Positions 10,140-20,951 of a DNA stretch of 64,000 bases are shown piece by piece. This DNA comes from Hoyosella altamirensis. Its GTDB lineage: Bacteria > Actinomycetota > Actinomycetes > Mycobacteriales > Mycobacteriaceae. Where the stretch lies: NCBI RefSeq assembly GCF_014191505.1, contig NZ_JACHWS010000003.1, forward strand, positions 186,001 to 250,000, given 5' to 3'. The translations under genes were made by a program, and so were the position numbers. Below the pieces are notes generated by a model. It saw only the letters and a program-made list of their open reading frames with translations. It was not told where the DNA came from and did not search any database. Position 1 is the stretch's first letter; each line of letters starts with the position of its first letter.

Positions 10140-11354
10140 TCAGCTCACCGTTACTACGGGCGCGCCGGCACCTTCGCCGTCCGATTCCATTTCCTCCGCG
10201 ATGCGCATGGCTTCTTCGATCAGGGTCTCGACGATCTGCGCTTCTGGGACTGTCTTGATTACCTTGCCCTTAACGAAGATCTGGCCTTTTCCGTTGCCTG
10301 AGGCCACACCGAGGTCTGCTTCCCGCGCCTCACCGGGACCATTGACTACGCAGCCCATTACTGCGACACGCAACGGGACTTCCATGCCTTCCAGGCCAGC
10401 GGTCACTTCGTTCGCGAGGGTGTACACGTCGACCTGGGCCCGTCCGCAGGAGGGACAGGACACGATTTCGAGTTTGCGTGGACGCAGATTCAGTGACTGC
10501 AGAATCTGGTGCCCCACCTTTACTTCTTCTGCGGGCGGCGCAGACAGCGACACACGAATCGTGTCGCCGATCCCCTTCGAGAGCAGCGCACCAAAGGCGA
10601 CCGCCGACTTGATCGTTCCCTGGAAAGACGGGCCCGCCTCAGTCACGCCGAGGTGCAACGGATAATCCGATTGCTCAGCTAGCAATTCGTACGCCCGCAC
10701 CATGACGACTGGATCATTGTGCTTCACGGAAATCTTGAAATCCCCAAAACCGTGTTCCTCGAACAGGCTCGCCTCCCACAGCGCGGACTCGACGAGCGCT
10801 TCAGCGGTCGGTTTGCCGTACTTCGCGAGCAGGCGCGGATCCAGCGAGCCAGCGTTGACGCCGATGCGGATCGGCGTGTTCGCCTCAGCGGCGGCCTTAG
10901 CGACCTCCTGGACTCGGCCATCGAACTCTCTGATGTTGCCCGGGTTGACGCGCACCGCCGCACAGCCAGCTTCGATCGCGGCAAAGATGTACCGGGGCTG
11001 AAAGTGGATGTCCGCGATGACCGGGATCTGGCTCTTCTTCGCGATAGTTGCCAGCGCGTCAGCGTCTTCCTGACGTGGACAGGCAACTCGCACGATGTCG
11101 CACCCGGAGGCAGTCAGTTCGGCAATCTGCTGCAAGGTCGCGTTGATGTCATGCGTCTTGGTTGTGGTCATCGACTGGACTGATACTGGATAGTCACTGC
11201 CGACACCCACGTCGCCGACCATCAACTGCCTGGTCTTGCGCCGCGGAGCCAAAGTTGGCGCTGGACCAGCCGGGATTCCCAGACCCACAGATCCAGACGG
11301 CGGAGTGTTCGGATTCGGGGTGGTGTTCAGTTCAGCTGAACTGGGGCCAGTCAC
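10140..11354 (-). CDS. ispG: 4-hydroxy-3-methylbut-2-enyl-diphosphate synthase (flavodoxin)
   Basis: A 404-aa iron-sulfur enzyme of the non-mevalonate (MEP) isoprenoid pathway, converting MEcPP to HMBPP. The N-terminal TIM barrel is followed by a C-terminal [4Fe-4S] domain with [11 protein letters not shown] and [10 protein letters not shown] supplying the cluster ligands. The GTG start has AAGGAAGG 6-7 nt upstream. It lies just downstream of rseP and dxr, the standard Mycobacteriales arrangement, so two MEP-pathway genes are co-transcribed. Confidence 0.97.
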   Translation of the reverse strand: MTGPSSAELNTTPNPNTPPSGSVGLGIPAGPAPTLAPRRKTRQLMVGDVGVGSDYPVSVQSMTTTKTHDINATLQQIAELTASGCDIVRVACPRQEDADALATIAKKSQIPVIADIHFQPRYIFAAIEAGCAAVRVNPGNIREFDGRVQEVAKAAAEANTPIRIGVNAGSLDPRLLAKYGKPTAEALVESALWEASLFEEHGFGDFKISVKHNDPVVMVRAYELLAEQSDYPLHLGVTEAGPSFQGTIKSAVAFGALLSKGIGDTIRVSLSAPPAEEVKVGHQILQSLNLRPRKLEIVSCPSCGRAQVDVYTLANEVTAGLEGMEVPLRVAVMGCVVNGPGEAREADLGVASGNGKGQIFVKGKVIKTVPEAQIVETLIEEAMRIAEEMESDGEGAGAPVVTVS

Positions 11355-11373
11355 AGAAACCTTCCTTACGTGC

Positions 11374-12630
11374 TCACCGGAACGTGATCGGGTTGACGAT
11401 GTCAGCGGTGATAGTCAACAGCATAATCCCGGCACCGATCACCATCACAACGAAAGTGATAGGCATCAACTTGGTGTAATCGACCGGTGGCCCGTTGGGC
11501 TTGCCCATCAGCCGCCGCAGCCGGTTGCGGATCGCCTCATAGATCGTGACCGCCATGTGCCCACCATCGAGTGGCAGCAACGGGAGGAGGTTGAACAAAC
11601 CGACGAAGAGGTTCAGTACCGCGAGCAGCAGAATGAAAACCTGCCACAGGCCCATATCGACGACCTCGCCGCCGAGACGGCTCGCTCCCACAACGCTGAT
11701 CGGTGTATCAGGGTCTCGATCCTCGCCCATGATCGAGCGGGCAACAGCAGGCAGACGCTCCGGGAACCTGAGGAGCGCTTCCCAGGTCTGAACCGTCAAT
11801 TCGCCGGTAAAGACGAATGTGGCTGGCACTGCTCCCAGCGGCCCATACTGCCGGATCTCGGAAGCCTCCGCGCGAGTTTCGAGGTCCTGCGCTACGCCGA
11901 TAGCCCCCACGGTCGCGAGCTCCGGTTCCGCACCCGCCGAACCAATGACGTACCGTTCGACCGGCTGGACCGCGACCGGGATTTCCCGCGTTTCCCCGTC
12001 ACGCTCCACAGTCAGAACGGCGGTGCCGTCGGTCGCCTGAACACGCTGAACAACCTCACCAAAGTTGCGCATCCGGTCGCCATTCACGGCAACGATAAGG
12101 TCGCCCGGTTCGATACCGGCAGCCTCAGCAGGCCCCCCACCGCCGCAGGGCGCAAGCTCGCCTGCAACCCATCTCCCGTTGTCCTGCTCTGGCGGGGCTT
12201 GTGTGGGTGCTACGCACGTGGTTTCTCCGACCACCGCGTCATTGAAGGCGAGTTTCGGCAGACCCCAGCCCAGCGCGAGGATAAAGACCAGCGTGAGACC
12301 GATGATCGCGTGGCTGATCGGGCCGCCCAGCATGACAAGAAGCCGTTTCCATGTGGCCTGCTTGTACATTGCCCGGTCATGCTCATCGGGTTCGAGTTCG
12401 TCAAGCGCTGTCATTCCGGCGATGTCACAGAAGCCGCCAGCCGGGATCGCTTTGAGGCCGTATTCGGTCTCGCCACGTTTGAACGCGAAGATCTTTGGCC
12501 CGAACCCAATGTAGTACCGGCGAACCTTCATCCCGAAGGCCTTGGCCATGGCTAGGTGGCCGTATTCGTGGATCGCGATGGAAATACCGATCCCAAGCGC
12601 GAACAAGATCACACCAAGGGTGAACATCAT
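11374..12630 (-). CDS. rseP: Site-2 intramembrane zinc metalloprotease (RseP/Rip1)
   Basis: A 418-aa membrane protease. The catalytic HEYGH motif is at residues 21-25 inside the first membrane segment. A PDZ domain occupies about 165-290, and the C-terminal [11 protein letters not shown] motif supplies the third zinc ligand. The mycobacterial orthologue Rip1 cleaves anti-sigma factors and PBP3-related substrates to control envelope lipid genes; the same role here is inferred from orthology and gene order. Its start overlaps the dxr stop (ATGA). Confidence 0.95.
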   Translation of the reverse strand: MMFTLGVILFALGIGISIAIHEYGHLAMAKAFGMKVRRYYIGFGPKIFAFKRGETEYGLKAIPAGGFCDIAGMTALDELEPDEHDRAMYKQATWKRLLVMLGGPISHAIIGLTLVFILALGWGLPKLAFNDAVVGETTCVAPTQAPPEQDNGRWVAGELAPCGGGGPAEAAGIEPGDLIVAVNGDRMRNFGEVVQRVQATDGTAVLTVERDGETREIPVAVQPVERYVIGSAGAEPELATVGAIGVAQDLETRAEASEIRQYGPLGAVPATFVFTGELTVQTWEALLRFPERLPAVARSIMGEDRDPDTPISVVGASRLGGEVVDMGLWQVFILLLAVLNLFVGLFNLLPLLPLDGGHMAVTIYEAIRNRLRRLMGKPNGPPVDYTKLMPITFVVMVIGAGIMLLTITADIVNPITFR

Positions 12631-13808
12631 GAGCGGGGTCTGGCCTCCTGTGTGATGAGCTCACGGGCACGCGCACGCGCCCAACCCTCGGCGGCGAGTA
12701 CATCGTCAACGGTACTCGGTGCGCTCGACCATTCGTGCGCACCGTCAAGCACATGCTCCACGATACGGACGATGCGCGGGAACGGCAGGTCGCGCTGGAG
12801 AAACGCAGCCGCAGCCTCTTCGTTCGCCGCGTTGTACACCGCGGGAAGACAGCCGCCCCCAGTACCGGCCTCGCGCGCGAGCCGGACAGCCGGGAACACC
12901 TCATTGTCTAGTGGCTCAAAATCCCAGTGGCAGCCCGCCGCGAAATCGAGAGGCTTTGTCGCGCCGCGAACGCGGCCCGGCCAGCCCAGCGCGAGCGCGA
13001 TGGGCAGGCGCATATCGGGGGGACTTGCCTGGGCGATCGTCGAACCATCCACGAACGTCACCATGGAATGCACGATCGATTGCGGATGGACCACGACGTC
13101 GATCCGGTCGTATGGGATCCCGAACAGCAGATGCGTCTCAATAAGCTCCAGCCCCTTGTTCACGAGAGTGGCCGAGTTCAGCGTATTCATCGGCCCCATC
13201 GCCCAGGTGGGGTGCGCACCCGCCTGTTCGGGAGTTACCTCGGCCAGGTCTTCAGCCTTGCAGCCCCGGAACGGGCCACCGGATGCCGTGAGCACGAGAC
13301 GAGCGACTTCGTCACCGGTCCCGGATCGCAAACACTGCGCGAGCGCGGAATGTTCGGAGTCGACCGGAACGATCTGGCCTGGCCTGGCCGCCGCAGTGAC
13401 GAGCGGGCCGCCCGCTACGAGCGATTCCTTGTTCGCAAGCGCGAGGCGAGCTCCCGTCTTCAGCGCCGCGAGCGTTGGCTGCAGCCCTAGCGAACCGACC
13501 AGCGCGTTCAGGACGACGTCGGCCTCCACTGACTCCACAAGCGCAGTGACCGCATCCCCTCCGCTGCGGACACCGGGCACGTGCAGTTTCGCTGCCGCAG
13601 CCGGATCCGCCACCGCCACCGCATCGCCCGGCACCCCGGTCTGTTGAATCTGTTGTTCAAGGAGAGCCGTGTTGCCGCCTCCCGCTGCGAGTCCGGCCAC
13701 TGTGAACAAGTCGGGGTTAGCGCCGATCACATCGAGCGCTTGGGTCCCGATCGAGCCGGTGCTGCCGAGTATCAGTACACGCTGGGGGGATTGCGGTGAG
13801 GACGTCAC
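12627..13808 (-). CDS. dxr: 1-deoxy-D-xylulose 5-phosphate reductoisomerase
   Basis: A 393-aa NADPH-dependent enzyme forming MEP from DXP, the second step of the MEP pathway and the fosmidomycin target. The Rossmann motif [11 protein letters not shown] lies close to the N-terminus; [11 protein letters not shown] and the SGGPFRG active-site loop follow. GTG 13808 is chosen because it gives the usual short leader before the NADPH motif; the frame is open to 13916. First gene of the dxr-rseP-ispG operon, divergent from the DUF2631 gene. Confidence 0.96.
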   Translation of the reverse strand: MTSSPQSPQRVLILGSTGSIGTQALDVIGANPDLFTVAGLAAGGGNTALLEQQIQQTGVPGDAVAVADPAAAAKLHVPGVRSGGDAVTALVESVEADVVLNALVGSLGLQPTLAALKTGARLALANKESLVAGGPLVTAAARPGQIVPVDSEHSALAQCLRSGTGDEVARLVLTASGGPFRGCKAEDLAEVTPEQAGAHPTWAMGPMNTLNSATLVNKGLELIETHLLFGIPYDRIDVVVHPQSIVHSMVTFVDGSTIAQASPPDMRLPIALALGWPGRVRGATKPLDFAAGCHWDFEPLDNEVFPAVRLAREAGTGGGCLPAVYNAANEEAAAAFLQRDLPFPRIVRIVEHVLDGAHEWSSAPSTVDDVLAAEGWARARARELITQEARPRS

Positions 13809-14019
13809 CGAGTCATTGTCACTGATGAACGTCGGCAACTCACACAAGGGTGAGGCACCCAACGTGGCACGTCGCGTCCGACACGAATCGGCGACCCAAA
13901 TGCACTCAGCCCGCATCGGTATGTCAGGATGATCCCAGTGAGCTGCGTGTGGCGCGGGAGTCTAGATCACCAGCAGCCTGCGCAGGGCGATTTTTTTGAA
14001 GCGATCAGGAGGGATCACA

Positions 14020-14301
14020 GTGGCCGACGCGAACGTGGATCCAGGTTTGGAACGCGCGATTGTGCGCTCGAACGTCAACCCTGCTGATGAGCCATCAGTA
14101 GGCTGGGGCTGGCACGGCGAAGCTCCGAAGGCGTTTCAGATTGTCGGCTGGCTCTTCACGATCCTGGTCTTCGCCTACCTGATTGGCAACCACGACGGCA
14201 ACGTGGAGAACATGTGGATCATCGGCGTGGGCGTGGCACTCGTGTTCTTGCTGGTCCGATACAACATCAGTACCCGCAAGGAACGGAAACGCCGCATTTA
14301 G
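14020..14301 (+). CDS. DUF2631 small membrane protein
   Basis: A 93-aa actinobacterial protein of unknown function. A polar N-terminus (ending near GWGWHGEAPK) precedes two membrane helices at about 45-62 and 67-85 and a basic tail (STRKERKRRI). GTG 14020 is preceded by AGGAGGG at ideal spacing. Orthologues sit next to dxr in Mycobacteriales. It converges on rlmN with 3 bp between stops. Confidence 0.85.
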   Translation: MADANVDPGLERAIVRSNVNPADEPSVGWGWHGEAPKAFQIVGWLFTILVFAYLIGNHDGNVENMWIIGVGVALVFLLVRYNISTRKERKRRI

Positions 14302-14304
14302 CGG

Positions 14305-15414
14305 TTAGTTCTCCGCAGCAAGCTGGCCGCATGCCGCGGCGATTTCCTGACCGCGAGTATCACGAACGGTGCACGGAACTCCCTGAGCCTGCACGCGGCG
14401 CACGAATTCCGTCTCGACTGCCTTCGGGCTAGCATCCCATTTGCTGCCAGGCGTGGGATTTAGCGGTATGACGTTGACATGCACGAGGTGGCCGAGCGCT
14501 TTGCGCAGCTTTTTACCTAGCATGTCGGCGCGCCAGCCCTGATCGTTGATGTCGCGGATGAGGGCGTACTCGATTGAGACGCGTCGGCCTGTGGTGTCGG
14601 CGTAATATTTTGCGGCGTCGAGCACCTCAGCGACGGCCCATCGATTGTTCACCGGCACCAACGTATCCCTAAGCTCGTCGTCAGGGGTGTGCAGCGAAAC
14701 CGCGAGCGTCACGTTCAGGTCCTCCTCCGCGAGTTTCCGGATCGCGGGAGCTAGACCTACTGTCGACACCGTGACGTTCCGCTGCGACAGGCCGAGTCCC
14801 TCTGGTGCGGGAGCAGTGATGCGCCGGACCGCCGCAATCACTCGCTTGTAGTTCGCGAGCGGTTCGCCCATGCCCATGAACACAACGTTGGAGAGGCGGC
14901 CGGGTCCTCCTCCCACCTCACCGTCGCGCATGGCCGCAGCTGCGGCACGGACCTGATCCACGATCTCGGCTGTCGATAGGTTCCGCGTCAGGCCGGCTTG
15001 GCCAGTAGCGCAGAACGGACAGGCCATACCGCACCCGGCCTGACTAGATATGCACACCGTCGCGCGATCCGTGTAGCGCATGAGCACGCTTTCGAGCAAC
15101 GTGCCATCATGCGCCTTCCACAGCGTCTTCCGCGTCTCACCAGCGTCACAAGCCAGATGGCGGACGGTGCTGAGCAGCGGAGGAAACAGCGTCTCCCCAA
15201 TCTTCTCGCGAACATTGGCAGGAAGATCGGTCATCGCTGCGACGTCAGCTTCGAGGCGACCGTAGTAATGGCGAGCGAGTTGGTCGGCGCGAAAGGGCTG
15301 CATGCCCAGGTCCGCGACAGCTTTGCGACGCTCGTCGCGATCGAGATCCGCGAAATGTCGCGGGGGCATTCCGCGGCGCGGCGCATTGAATACAAGTGGA
15401 ATATCGACGCTCAT
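14305..15414 (-). CDS. rlmN: Dual-specificity 23S rRNA/tRNA adenine C2 methyltransferase
   Basis: A 369-aa radical SAM enzyme that methylates A2503 of 23S rRNA and A37 of some tRNAs. The CxxxCxxC cluster is at Cys128, Cys132 and Cys135. [10 protein letters not shown] supplies the SAM-binding glycine segment, and the C-terminal Cys in [11 protein letters not shown] is the methyl-carrier position. Normal length. Divergent from the LapA-like gene 77 bp away. Confidence 0.95.
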   Translation of the reverse strand: MSVDIPLVFNAPRRGMPPRHFADLDRDERRKAVADLGMQPFRADQLARHYYGRLEADVAAMTDLPANVREKIGETLFPPLLSTVRHLACDAGETRKTLWKAHDGTLLESVLMRYTDRATVCISSQAGCGMACPFCATGQAGLTRNLSTAEIVDQVRAAAAAMRDGEVGGGPGRLSNVVFMGMGEPLANYKRVIAAVRRITAPAPEGLGLSQRNVTVSTVGLAPAIRKLAEEDLNVTLAVSLHTPDDELRDTLVPVNNRWAVAEVLDAAKYYADTTGRRVSIEYALIRDINDQGWRADMLGKKLRKALGHLVHVNVIPLNPTPGSKWDASPKAVETEFVRRVQAQGVPCTVRDTRGQEIAAACGQLAAEN

Positions 15415-15491
15415 GATGCGACCAGTGTCCCACGGAAGGTGTACATCCGAGAATTCGTGCGTGGCAGCGCTAAATACGTCATGATCATGTC

Positions 15492-15926
15492 ATGGCATCA
15501 AAATCAGGCGAGCCGTCCAAGGACCATGGCACACCACAGCCTGACTTGGACGATACGCAGTCCGGATATGAGGGTTGGTCCGAGCCGGAAGAAATGGCGG
15601 ATCTGCCGCAGTCAGGCTCGGAATTGCCTGTCTCGGCAACCTCCACTCCGCCGCATGGCAAGGCGCATTCCACGGCTCTGCCACATACGCGTGCGGGCGC
15701 CTGGTGGTCAGCTCTGATCATTGGGGCCCTGCTTCTGATTTTGCTCCTTGTGTTCATTCTTCAGAACTTGGCATCGACAACGATTTTTGTCCTGTTCTGG
15801 GAGTGGGACATGCCGCTGGGAGTTGCTCTGCTCGGCGCTGCAATACTCGGCATCTTGATCGCCGCCTGTATCGGCGGTGTCCGCATTCTGCAACTGCGCC
15901 GCACCGCTCGTAAGGGGCTGCGCTAG
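15492..15926 (+). CDS. LapA/DUF1049 domain membrane protein
   Basis: A 144-aa protein. A roughly 65-residue acidic, proline- and serine-rich cytoplasmic N-terminus precedes two membrane helices at about 73-95 and 105-130. The linker FILQNLASTTIFVLFWEWDMPLG is the LapA/DUF1049 hallmark (NxxxxxFxFW pattern). In other bacteria LapA helps assemble lipopolysaccharide; in actinobacteria the role is unknown. No good ribosome binding site precedes ATG 15492. Confidence 0.8.
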   Translation: MASKSGEPSKDHGTPQPDLDDTQSGYEGWSEPEEMADLPQSGSELPVSATSTPPHGKAHSTALPHTRAGAWWSALIIGALLLILLLVFILQNLASTTIFVLFWEWDMPLGVALLGAAILGILIAACIGGVRILQLRRTARKGLR

Positions 15927-15961
15927 GCGAACGCTCCCCTCCCCAGCACCCAGCAAGCCGC

Positions 15962-16687
15962 CTAGCTCAGTGTGTTGCGCAGCCAGTGAATCCGGTATCG
16001 GACATCAAGAGTCACACCCGTTGTTTCGCGGCGGGCGCGTGCCGCCACTCTGGGACTGAATTCAATCGCCAGAACCTCGTCTAATAGTGCGCGTGTGGGG
16101 AAGACCCAACGCGTATCGACGCGACGGAGAGAGAACCCCTGGCGACGGAAAAAGTCCTCCACAAGGAGCGGCTGATACTTCGGCAGATCGTCACACATCC
16201 ATGCGCCGTATGGAAATGCTGTCGCATCAAGATCAACGATTGTCAGGATGCCGCCATGGCGCAGCACCCTCAGCGCTTCCTGGATGCCTGGTTCACAGCC
16301 GGGCCCGAAGAAGTATGCGGTCCTCGCATGCAGCAAATCTGCTGACCTGGACTCCAGGGGTAACCGCGCCGCCTCGCCCTGGAGGACGTTGACGTGATCG
16401 AACTCCGCGATACGGTTGCGGGCGTGTTCGAGAAGCGGACTGTAGGGCTCGACGCCGATCACTGACCGGGCGGTCTCGGCGAATCGCGGGAGATGAAATC
16501 CGGTACCGCAACCAACATCAACGACATCGCGGCCGATCCAGGGTGCAATGACCGCAAGCTCTGACCAGATCGCACCATCTGCGTCCTGCGCGTGATTCTC
16601 TACCTCGTAGGTATCTGGCCACTTCCAGATATTCGGGCTCGCTATGACTGAGTCGCGCCGGCTGTCTTTGGAACGCAGCCAGGACAT
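15962..16687 (-). CDS. Class I SAM-dependent methyltransferase
   Basis: A 241-aa methyltransferase (Methyltransf_11-like). Motif I VVDVGCGTGF is near residues 54-63, the acidic motif II GVEPYS near 77-82, and the post-II region has LLHARTAYFFGPG. Substrate unknown. It lies 1 bp upstream of the cdsA stop in coordinates, i.e. directly downstream of cdsA on the same strand, so it is probably the last gene of the rpsB-cdsA operon; a lipid-related substrate is possible but unsupported. Confidence 0.85.
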   Translation of the reverse strand: MSWLRSKDSRRDSVIASPNIWKWPDTYEVENHAQDADGAIWSELAVIAPWIGRDVVDVGCGTGFHLPRFAETARSVIGVEPYSPLLEHARNRIAEFDHVNVLQGEAARLPLESRSADLLHARTAYFFGPGCEPGIQEALRVLRHGGILTIVDLDATAFPYGAWMCDDLPKYQPLLVEDFFRRQGFSLRRVDTRWVFPTRALLDEVLAIEFSPRVAARARRETTGVTLDVRYRIHWLRNTLS

Positions 16688-16688
16688 G

Positions 16689-17603
16689 TCACACCGTCAT
16701 CTGATATCCAAGCACCGCTACGATCCCCCAGACGACCACAGCTGAGATCAGGAGGGAGTCGAGGCGATCCATGAGGCCGCCGTGCCCAGGAAGCAGCGTT
16801 CCCATGTCCTTGATACCAAGATCGCGTTTGAACTGTGACTCGATGAGGTCTCCCAGCGTCCCAGACACGACGAGTGCCGCCCCGACCAGAATCCCCAGCA
16901 ACGGCGATTCGTCGAGGAACACCGAGACGGTAATGACGCTGCCGATGATTCCCGCGATCATCGAACCCGCGAAACCTTCCCAGGATTTCTTCGGGCTGAT
17001 CTGCGGCACCATTGGATGCTTGCCGAAAAGCACGCCCGCGGTATAGCCGCCAATGTCCGAGCACACGACGGCGATCATCAACACCCAGATGGGTCCGGCG
17101 CCCTGCTCTGTGAGGACAAGGAGAGCACCGATGCCACCGAAAAGGATGACCCAGGTTGCAACAAAAAGGGTGATCGCCGCGTCACGCACATAGTTCTCGG
17201 GCTTACCGTCGAGTCCGTTGTGGAGTAGACGCCACACCATGGAGACCGCCGCAGTGATGGCGAATCCCGTCAGAACCCCCTGCACGCCGTAAGGCAGCGC
17301 TGAGAGGGTCGTCAACGGCGCCCCGACGATCAGTGGCACCAGGGGGAGATGGAAGCCCTGCTGGCGCAGACGCTTGAACAGTTCCCAAATCGCGAGCGTA
17401 AGCGCCGCGGCCACGACGACGACCCAGCCGCGAGGCTCGATCACGAGCGTGGCAATGACCAGAGCGCCGAGGGTAGCTCCAACACCTATGGCTGCTGGGA
17501 GATTACGGCCAGCACGGGACTTCTTCTGCTGCTCTGCGGCGGAGGCGTTGGCGGGTTGCCCTGACCCCGTCATAGGATGACTGGGCTCACGGTCTTCTGC
17601 CAC
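16689..17603 (-). CDS. cdsA: Phosphatidate cytidylyltransferase
   Basis: A 304-aa integral membrane enzyme forming CDP-diacylglycerol from phosphatidic acid and CTP, the branch point of phospholipid synthesis. About eight membrane helices. The signature KRDLGIKDMGTLLPGHGG with the following MDRLDS lies near the C-terminus, and PKKSWEGF precedes it. GTG 17603 is favoured by GGGAG five bases upstream; GTG 17621 and ATG 17615 are in-frame alternatives. Part of the rpsB-tsf-pyrH-frr-cdsA series. Confidence 0.95.
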   Translation of the reverse strand: MAEDREPSHPMTGSGQPANASAAEQQKKSRAGRNLPAAIGVGATLGALVIATLVIEPRGWVVVVAAALTLAIWELFKRLRQQGFHLPLVPLIVGAPLTTLSALPYGVQGVLTGFAITAAVSMVWRLLHNGLDGKPENYVRDAAITLFVATWVILFGGIGALLVLTEQGAGPIWVLMIAVVCSDIGGYTAGVLFGKHPMVPQISPKKSWEGFAGSMIAGIIGSVITVSVFLDESPLLGILVGAALVVSGTLGDLIESQFKRDLGIKDMGTLLPGHGGLMDRLDSLLISAVVVWGIVAVLGYQMTV

Positions 17604-17657
17604 AACTTCTCCCATCTCCACACCGAGGTTTCCAAGAACATTTCTTAGCTGTTGAGG

Positions 17658-18215
17658 CTAGACCTCCATGAGCTCAGATTCTTTATGTTTCACCAACTCG
17701 TCAACCTGGGCGCTGTACTTCGCGGTGAGTTTATCGATCTCTTTTTCCGCGCGACCCACTTCATCCTCGCCAGCCTCGCCGTCCTTCTGAATGCGGGACA
17801 ACTCATCCATTGCTTTCCGCCGGACGTTACGAACCGCAACTCGGGCGTCCTCGCCCTTCGAGCGCGCCTGCTTAGCTAGGTCGCGGCGTCGCTCCTCTGT
17901 CAGTTGAGGGACCGCAATGCGAATTATCGCGCCGTCATTTCCCGGGTTGACACCGAGATCTGAATTGCGGATCGCGGTTTCGATTGCGCTCAACTGCGAT
18001 GTGTCGTACGGCTTGATGACGACAAGCCGCGCTTCAGGGACGTTGATACTTGCGAGTTGCGTAATCGGGGTTGGCGCGCCGTAATAGTCGATGACGATGC
18101 GCGAGAACATCCCCGGATTAGCACGACCCGTTCGAATGGAGCCGAGTTCGTCCTTCGCTACCGATACAGCTTTTTCCATCTTCTCTTCGGCGTCGAAGAG
18201 CGCTTCATCAATCAC
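17658..18215 (-). CDS. frr: Ribosome recycling factor
   Basis: A 185-aa protein of exactly the usual length that dissociates post-termination ribosomes together with [16 protein letters not shown] and [20 protein letters not shown] are family-invariant blocks, and the KAMDEL and KEIDKL helices form the tail of the three-helix domain. Starts at GTG 18215 after AAGGTG. Between pyrH and cdsA in the standard order. Confidence 0.97.
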   Translation of the reverse strand: MIDEALFDAEEKMEKAVSVAKDELGSIRTGRANPGMFSRIVIDYYGAPTPITQLASINVPEARLVVIKPYDTSQLSAIETAIRNSDLGVNPGNDGAIIRIAVPQLTEERRRDLAKQARSKGEDARVAVRNVRRKAMDELSRIQKDGEAGEDEVGRAEKEIDKLTAKYSAQVDELVKHKESELMEV

Positions 18216-18303
18216 GGCACACCTTCTTCTGGTCTTTTTGCCTAATCTCCACTATCGCATCTCGCCTAAACAACAAACCTACCTTGCGTGCGCGCAACGA
18301 TTT

Positions 18304-19035
18304 CTAGGGTCTCACGAGGGTGCCGACGTGCTCCCCTGCTACCGCACGGGCGATATTGCCGTGCTTGAGCAGATTGAAAACAATGATCGGCATGTCGTTG
18401 TCCATGCAGAGGCTGAAGGCCGTCGCGTCGGCAACCTTCAGGCCACGCTCAAGCGCCTCCCGATGCGTTATCTCGTCAAACATGGTGGCGTCTGGATCTA
18501 GTTTCGGGTCTGCGGTGTAGACGCCGTCAACTGACTTAGCCATCAGCACGACCTCCGCGCCAATCTCCAGGGCGCGTTGCGCGGCAGTTGTGTCAGTGGA
18601 GAAGTACGGCATGCCCATGCCGGCACCGAAAATCACCACCCGGCCCTTTTCGAGGTGCCGTATGGCGCGCAACGGGATGTACGGTTCGGCCACTTGGCCC
18701 ATGGTTATCGCGGTTTGTACGCGAGTGTCCACACCCACCTGCTGCAGGAAGTCCTGCAGTGCTAGGCAGTTCATGACGGTTCCGAGCATGCCCATGTAGT
18801 CAGCCCGTGAACGGTCGAGTCCGCGCTGCTGCAATTCAGCGCCGCGGAAGAAGTTTCCACCACCGATTACGATGGCGACTTCAACTCCGTCCCGGACGAT
18901 TTCCCCGACCTGCTCCGCAACCATATGGACAACATCCGGATCGACGCCGATCTTGCCGCCGCCGAACATTTCACCGCCGAGCTTGAGCAAGACCCGCTTG
19001 TACTTCTGCCGCTCCGAAACTGTGTCTTCAGCCAT
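18304..19035 (-). CDS. pyrH: UMP kinase
   Basis: A 243-aa hexameric kinase phosphorylating UMP to UDP. Amino-acid kinase fold with [10 protein letters not shown] near the N-terminus, [12 protein letters not shown] (phosphate loop) and the C-terminal INDMP-like segment [15 protein letters not shown] 19035 is preceded by GAGGAGAGAA. A 137-bp gap containing an inverted repeat separates it from tsf. Confidence 0.97.
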   Translation of the reverse strand: MAEDTVSERQKYKRVLLKLGGEMFGGGKIGVDPDVVHMVAEQVGEIVRDGVEVAIVIGGGNFFRGAELQQRGLDRSRADYMGMLGTVMNCLALQDFLQQVGVDTRVQTAITMGQVAEPYIPLRAIRHLEKGRVVIFGAGMGMPYFSTDTTAAQRALEIGAEVVLMAKSVDGVYTADPKLDPDATMFDEITHREALERGLKVADATAFSLCMDNDMPIIVFNLLKHGNIARAVAGEHVGTLVRP

Positions 19036-19083
19036 TTCTCTCCTCGCTGGTCACCGAGTGCAGTGTCGCCGCTGGACACGCGA

Positions 19084-19129
19084 ATGCGGGGCTGCCCGAT
19101 GGTTTTATCGCCACCTTGCAACCCCGCAT
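19084..19129. repeat. Inverted repeat between tsf and pyrH
   Basis: ATGCGGGG (19084-19091) and CCCCGCAT (19122-19129) are perfect 8-bp complements separated by 30 bases. In the minus-strand transcript this stem lies after the tsf stop and before pyrH. There is no U-run, so it is not a classical terminator; it may be a processing or attenuation structure. Confidence 0.4.
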
Positions 19130-19172
19130 ATCTTGCCTCATCGTTCTCGTTCGGTTTGGTGAGGCGCTCCGG

Positions 19173-19997
19173 TCAGGACTGGCCGACTTCGAATCGCGCA
19201 AAGCGCGTGATCGTTGCGCCAGCCTCGTCGAGGAGAGACTTAACGGTCTTCTTCGAGTCCTTCACGTACGCCTGCTCCGTGAGAACCATGTCCTTGAAGA
19301 ACCCGTTGACACGGCCTTCGATGATCTTCGGCAGTGCCTGCTCAGGCTTGCCTTCCTCACGGGCGGTCTGCTCGGCGATGCGCCGCTCGTTCTCGACGAC
19401 GTCCGAAGGAACATCGTCGCGGGTGACGTAACGCGCCTTTAGTGCTGCGACCTGCATCGCAGCTTCGCGGGCAGCGTTAGCAGCGCCTTCACCTTCACCG
19501 GTGTACTCGATGAGGACACCGACGCCAGGAGGAAGATCACCGCTGCGCTTATGCAGGTAGGTTGCGACCTGACCGTCGAAAGCGACGACGCGGCGCAGTT
19601 CAAGCTTCTCACCGATACGCGCGGCGAGTTCCTGAACAGCGGCATCGACAGTACGACCGTTGACGTCCGTTGCCTTCAGTGCTTCGAGGTCTGCTGGCTG
19701 AGACGCGGCTGCAGCGGCCACGATCTCGTCCGCGAGGCCCTGGAAGTCCGCGTTTTTCGCGACGAAGTCTGTTTCGCTGTTCAGTTCGATCATGACGCCG
19801 CCAGATGCTGCGACGAGACCTTCAGCTGTGGCGCGCTCAGCGCGCTTGCCGACGTCCTTCGCACCCTTGATGCGCAAGATCTCAACTGCTTTGTCGAAGT
19901 CGCCGTCAGTTTCGACCAGAGCGTTCTTGCAGTCGAGCATTCCGGAGCCGGTGAGCTCTCGCAGCCGCTTCACATCTGCGGCGGTGAAATTCGCCAT
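19173..19997 (-). CDS. tsf: Elongation factor Ts
   Basis: A 274-aa guanine-nucleotide exchange factor for EF-Tu. The N-terminal UBA-like domain has [16 protein letters not shown]; the core motif [10 protein letters not shown] contacts EF-Tu. ATG 19997 gives the canonical [14 protein letters not shown] start; AGGAGG lies about 12 bases upstream. Follows rpsB, as in most bacteria. Confidence 0.97.
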   Translation of the reverse strand: MANFTAADVKRLRELTGSGMLDCKNALVETDGDFDKAVEILRIKGAKDVGKRAERATAEGLVAASGGVMIELNSETDFVAKNADFQGLADEIVAAAAASQPADLEALKATDVNGRTVDAAVQELAARIGEKLELRRVVAFDGQVATYLHKRSGDLPPGVGVLIEYTGEGEGAANAAREAAMQVAALKARYVTRDDVPSDVVENERRIAEQTAREEGKPEQALPKIIEGRVNGFFKDMVLTEQAYVKDSKKTVKSLLDEAGATITRFARFEVGQS

Positions 19998-20043
19998 GGT
20001 GGGGCGAGCCTCCTCTATTTCACTTCTCACGTGTCTGGCGAGA

Positions 20044-20070
20044 CTGGCCCCGAAACGTGTTCGGGGCCAG
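20044..20070 (-). terminator. Strong hairpin between rpsB and tsf (attenuator-like)
   Basis: CTGGCCCCGAA (20044-20054) pairs perfectly with TTCGGGGCCAG (20060-20070), an 11-bp stem with a 5-base loop, starting 8 bases past the rpsB stop. There is no T-tract after it on the minus strand, so it may act as a partial, U-less terminator or RNA-processing site that sets the rpsB:tsf ratio. Confidence 0.6.
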
Positions 20071-20078
20071 CGCTCAAG

Positions 20079-20951
20079 TCAGTTTTCGGTGGTGGTTGCT
20101 TCCGCAGCCGGTGCCTCGGCAGGAACCTCGGCAGGAACCTCGGTGGGCGCCTCTGCAGGAGCCTCCGTGCCTTCCGCTGCCGGGGATGCTGACTCGAGAA
20201 GTTCCTTCTCCCAGTCAGCGAGCGGCTCTGCCTCGCCCTTCTCGTCACCGGAGGTATTCAGGCCAGCGCGCGCCTGAAGACCATCAGCAACCGCCGCTGC
20301 GACGACGCGAGTGAGCAGTGCAGCCGACCGGATCGCGTCGTCATTGCCCGGAATCGGGTAATCAACGAGGTCCGGGTCGCAGTTCGTGTCGAGGATCGCG
20401 ACAACCGGAATGTTCAGCTTCCGCGCCTCGCCCACGGCGATGTGCTCCTTGTTGGTGTCAACGATCCACACCGCGCTCGGAACCTTGGCCATGTCACGGA
20501 TGCCGCCCAGGGTGCGCTCGAGCTTGGTCTTCTCACGGGTCAGCATCAAGATTTCCTTCTTGGTGCGCCCCTCGAAGCCGCCGGTCTGCTCCATGCTCTC
20601 AAGTTCCTTGAGGCGCTGAAGCCGCTTGTGGACGGTCTGGAAGTTCGTGAGCATGCCACCGAGCCAGCGCTGGTTCACGTACGGCATACCAACGCGGGTT
20701 GCCTCGCCTGCGATCGACTCCTGGGCCTGCTTCTTTGTGCCAACGAAAAGGATTGTGCCGCCGTGCGCGACTGTCTCCTTGACGAACTCGTATGCCTTGT
20801 CGATGTACGACAGGGTCTGGCGCAGGTCGATGATGTAGATACCGTTGCGGTCGGTGAAGATGAAGCGCTTCATCTTGGGGTTCCACCGACGGGTCTGGTG
20901 TCCGAAGTGCACGCCGCTGTCAAGCAGCTGCTTCATGGTTACAACAGCCAT
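20079..20951 (-). CDS. rpsB: 30S ribosomal protein S2
   Basis: A 290-aa protein: the S2 core (residues 1-230, with [19 protein letters not shown] and [20 protein letters not shown]) plus an acidic, alanine/glutamate-rich C-terminal tail of about 50 residues made of imperfect PAEAP/PAEVP repeats, common in actinobacterial S2. ATG 20951 gives the expected [10 protein letters not shown]; the frame is open further upstream without homology. GGAGG precedes it by about 14 bases. Confidence 0.97.
   Translation of the reverse strand: MAVVTMKQLLDSGVHFGHQTRRWNPKMKRFIFTDRNGIYIIDLRQTLSYIDKAYEFVKETVAHGGTILFVGTKKQAQESIAGEATRVGMPYVNQRWLGGMLTNFQTVHKRLQRLKELESMEQTGGFEGRTKKEILMLTREKTKLERTLGGIRDMAKVPSAVWIVDTNKEHIAVGEARKLNIPVVAILDTNCDPDLVDYPIPGNDDAIRSAALLTRVVAAAVADGLQARAGLNTSGDEKGEAEPLADWEKELLESASPAAEGTEAPAEAPTEVPAEVPAEAPAAEATTTEN

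Noticed and set aside
11236-12555. 439-codon open frame antisense to rseP
   Set aside because: Arg/Asp/His-rich translation with no domain; rseP on the other strand has full catalytic motifs.
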